The translations under genes and the position numbers were made by a program. A DNA stretch of 64,000 nt from Nocardioides kribbensis (GTDB taxonomy: Bacteria > Actinomycetota > Actinomycetes > Propionibacteriales > Nocardioidaceae), in NCBI RefSeq assembly GCF_015070375.1, contig NZ_JADCLL010000006.1, positions 186,001 to 250,000 on the forward strand, in the 5' to 3' direction. The notes under the pieces are model-generated. The model did not search any database. It worked only from the letters and a program-made list of their open reading frames with translations, and was not told the origin of the DNA. Positions 62,964-64,000 of the stretch are shown piece by piece (position 1 is the first letter of the stretch; every line of letters begins with the position of its first letter).

Positions 62964-64000
62964 TCAGCCCGCGGCCTGGACGGCCGGCTCGAGGGAGGCG
63001 ACGAACTCGTCGAGGCCCCAGGTGAGCGACAGTGCGGTCGGCGGCGAGACCGCCGAGATGTAGGACTCCCCCACCACCGAGGCGACGGTGTCGTCCTGGA
63101 ACTGCTCCATGGCCTGGTAGGCCGGGTCGGCGGCGAGCTCATCGCGCGTCTTCTCGTCGGCGACGTAGGACAGCAGGACGTCGGAGGTGAGCTTGTCGAC
63201 CTCCTCGGTGCTGATCGTGTAGTAGAACGACGACTCGTCGGTGCTCAGCTCGTCGACGCTGGGCGCGAGCTCGAAGCCGAGGTCCTCGAGGAACTGCACA
63301 CGCGGGTCGGCGCCCTTGTAGACGTAGAAGGCGGTCGGGTCGATGGCGACCGCGGCGATGGTCTTGCCCTCGAACTCCGGGTGCTCCTCGGCGGCCGTGG
63401 CGACCTCGCCGTCGATGTCCTCGAGCAGCTGCTCGGCCTCGTCGGACTGGCCGAGGGCCTCGCCGACGGTGGTGATGACGTCGCGCCACGGGGTGGTCCA
63501 CGGCTCGTCGGGGTAGGCGACGGTGTCGGCGATCTGGGAGAGCTTCTCGTAGTCGGCCTCGGTGATGCCGGAGTAGTTGGCCAGGATCAGGTCGGGGCCG
63601 GCGGCGGCGATCTCCTCGAAGGGCACCTCGGTGCCCTCGGTCAGCAGGGTCGGCGTCTCGGCGCCGGCGGCCGCGAGGGCCTCCTCCTGCCAGGGCATGA
63701 GGCCCTCCTCGGTCGCGCCGTAGGAGTTCTTGGGCATGGCCACCGGGATCGTGCCCAGGGCGATGGCGGCGTCGGAGCTGCCCCAGCCCCAGGTGACCAC
63801 GCGCTGGGGCTGCTCGTCGATCTCGGTCTCGCCGAAGGCGTGCTCGATGGTGACGGGCTCGAAGCTCTCGCCACCGGCCGACTCGCCGTCGGAGGCGCTG
63901 CCGCCGGACTCCTCGGAGCCGCAGGCCGCGAGCGGGAGGGCCAGCAGGAGGGCGCCGAGCGGCAGGCCGACCCGGCGGGCCAGGCCCCGGCGGGAGCCGC
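62964..64000 (-). CDS. Iron-siderophore ABC transporter binding lipoprotein, 5' end missing
   Basis: Periplasmic-type (membrane-anchored) binding protein of the FecB/FepB class. The coding frame is open to the right edge; its first visible residues are GSRRGLARRVGLPLGALLLALPLAACGSEESG, a basic segment, hydrophobic core and lipobox LAAC. Then RVVTWGWGSSDAAIALGTIPVAMPKNSYG, PDLILANYSGITEADYEKLSQIADTVAYPDEPWTTPWRDVI and PTAFYVYKGADPRVQFLEDLGFELAP are family signatures. It probably delivers a ferric siderophore. Only a few N-terminal codons are missing. It may serve the desferrioxamine made from 42-48 kb. Confidence 0.92.
   Translation of the reverse strand, partial: GSRRGLARRVGLPLGALLLALPLAACGSEESGGSASDGESAGGESFEPVTIEHAFGETEIDEQPQRVVTWGWGSSDAAIALGTIPVAMPKNSYGATEEGLMPWQEEALAAAGAETPTLLTEGTEVPFEEIAAAGPDLILANYSGITEADYEKLSQIADTVAYPDEPWTTPWRDVITTVGEALGQSDEAEQLLEDIDGEVATAAEEHPEFEGKTIAAVAIDPTAFYVYKGADPRVQFLEDLGFELAPSVDELSTDESSFYYTISTEEVDKLTSDVLLSYVADEKTRDELAADPAYQAMEQFQDDTVASVVGESYISAVSPPTALSLTWGLDEFVASLEPAVQAAG

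Overview
The window is very GC-rich (well above 70% by eye), with strong G/C preference at third codon positions, frequent GTG starts and many GTGA/ATGA stop-start overlaps. Gene content is that of an aerobic high-GC actinobacterium. The order amtB-PII-glnD, ftsY, smc, mutM-rnc-rpmF-yceD-coaD-rsmD-recG, a NIS (desferrioxamine-type) siderophore operon, a BioQ/BioYMN biotin system and a cofC gene for coenzyme F420 all fit Nocardioidaceae (Nocardioides-like). The genus is an inference; no rRNA or unique marker is present.

Layout. (1) 1-3.9 kb, minus strand: nitrogen control, amtB followed by two PII genes and glnD (cut by the left edge). (2) 3.9-19.2 kb, minus: housekeeping block with ftsY, a small membrane protein, a thioesterase, smc, an MFS exporter, mutM, rnc, rpmF, yceD, coaD, rsmD, recG and a DAK2/FakA-like gene. 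(3) 19.4-28.4 kb, mixed strands: rpmB, thiL, a stand-alone RAM domain protein, two convergent D-Ala-D-Ala ligase family genes (one with an altered metal ligand), murF, a Cys/Met-metabolism PLP enzyme, gpsA-plsC and cofC. (4) 28.4-33.2 kb: alpha/beta hydrolase, GNAT enzyme, leuCD and its divergent IclR-type regulator. (5) 33.2-42.4 kb: a two-copy palindromic repeat, alkylation-repair genes (ogt and an Ada-AlkA fusion), an LCP protein, tRNA-Glu and tRNA-Gln beside gltX, a CPBP protease, a FAHD enzyme, a conserved actinobacterial protein, and a repeat-rich intergenic region. (6) 42.4-47.8 kb: iron boxes and desABCD. (7) 47.8-58.7 kb: 2H phosphoesterase-like and pentapeptide-repeat proteins, AmiS/UreI plus an acyl-CoA dehydrogenase-fold flavoprotein, bioQ/bioYMN, amidase, FMN reductase and a TetR regulator. 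(8) 58.7-64 kb: cimA with a probable peptide-leader attenuator, a membrane Ser/Thr kinase, and an iron-siderophore binding lipoprotein cut by the right edge.

How the parts work together. amtB, PII and GlnD form an ammonium-sensing module. leuCD and cimA serve branched-chain amino acids; each has visible control DNA (repeats at leuC/iclR, leader peptide plus terminator at cimA). desABCD would make a hydroxamate siderophore under iron control, and the lipoprotein at the right edge is a plausible uptake partner. bioQ-bioYMN is a complete biotin uptake and control unit with a perfect operator. Most of the window is ordinary core genome. The points most worth a second look are the cimA leader, the divergent Ddl paralogue, the PII duplication with an intervening hairpin, and several unexplained palindromes and tandem repeats.
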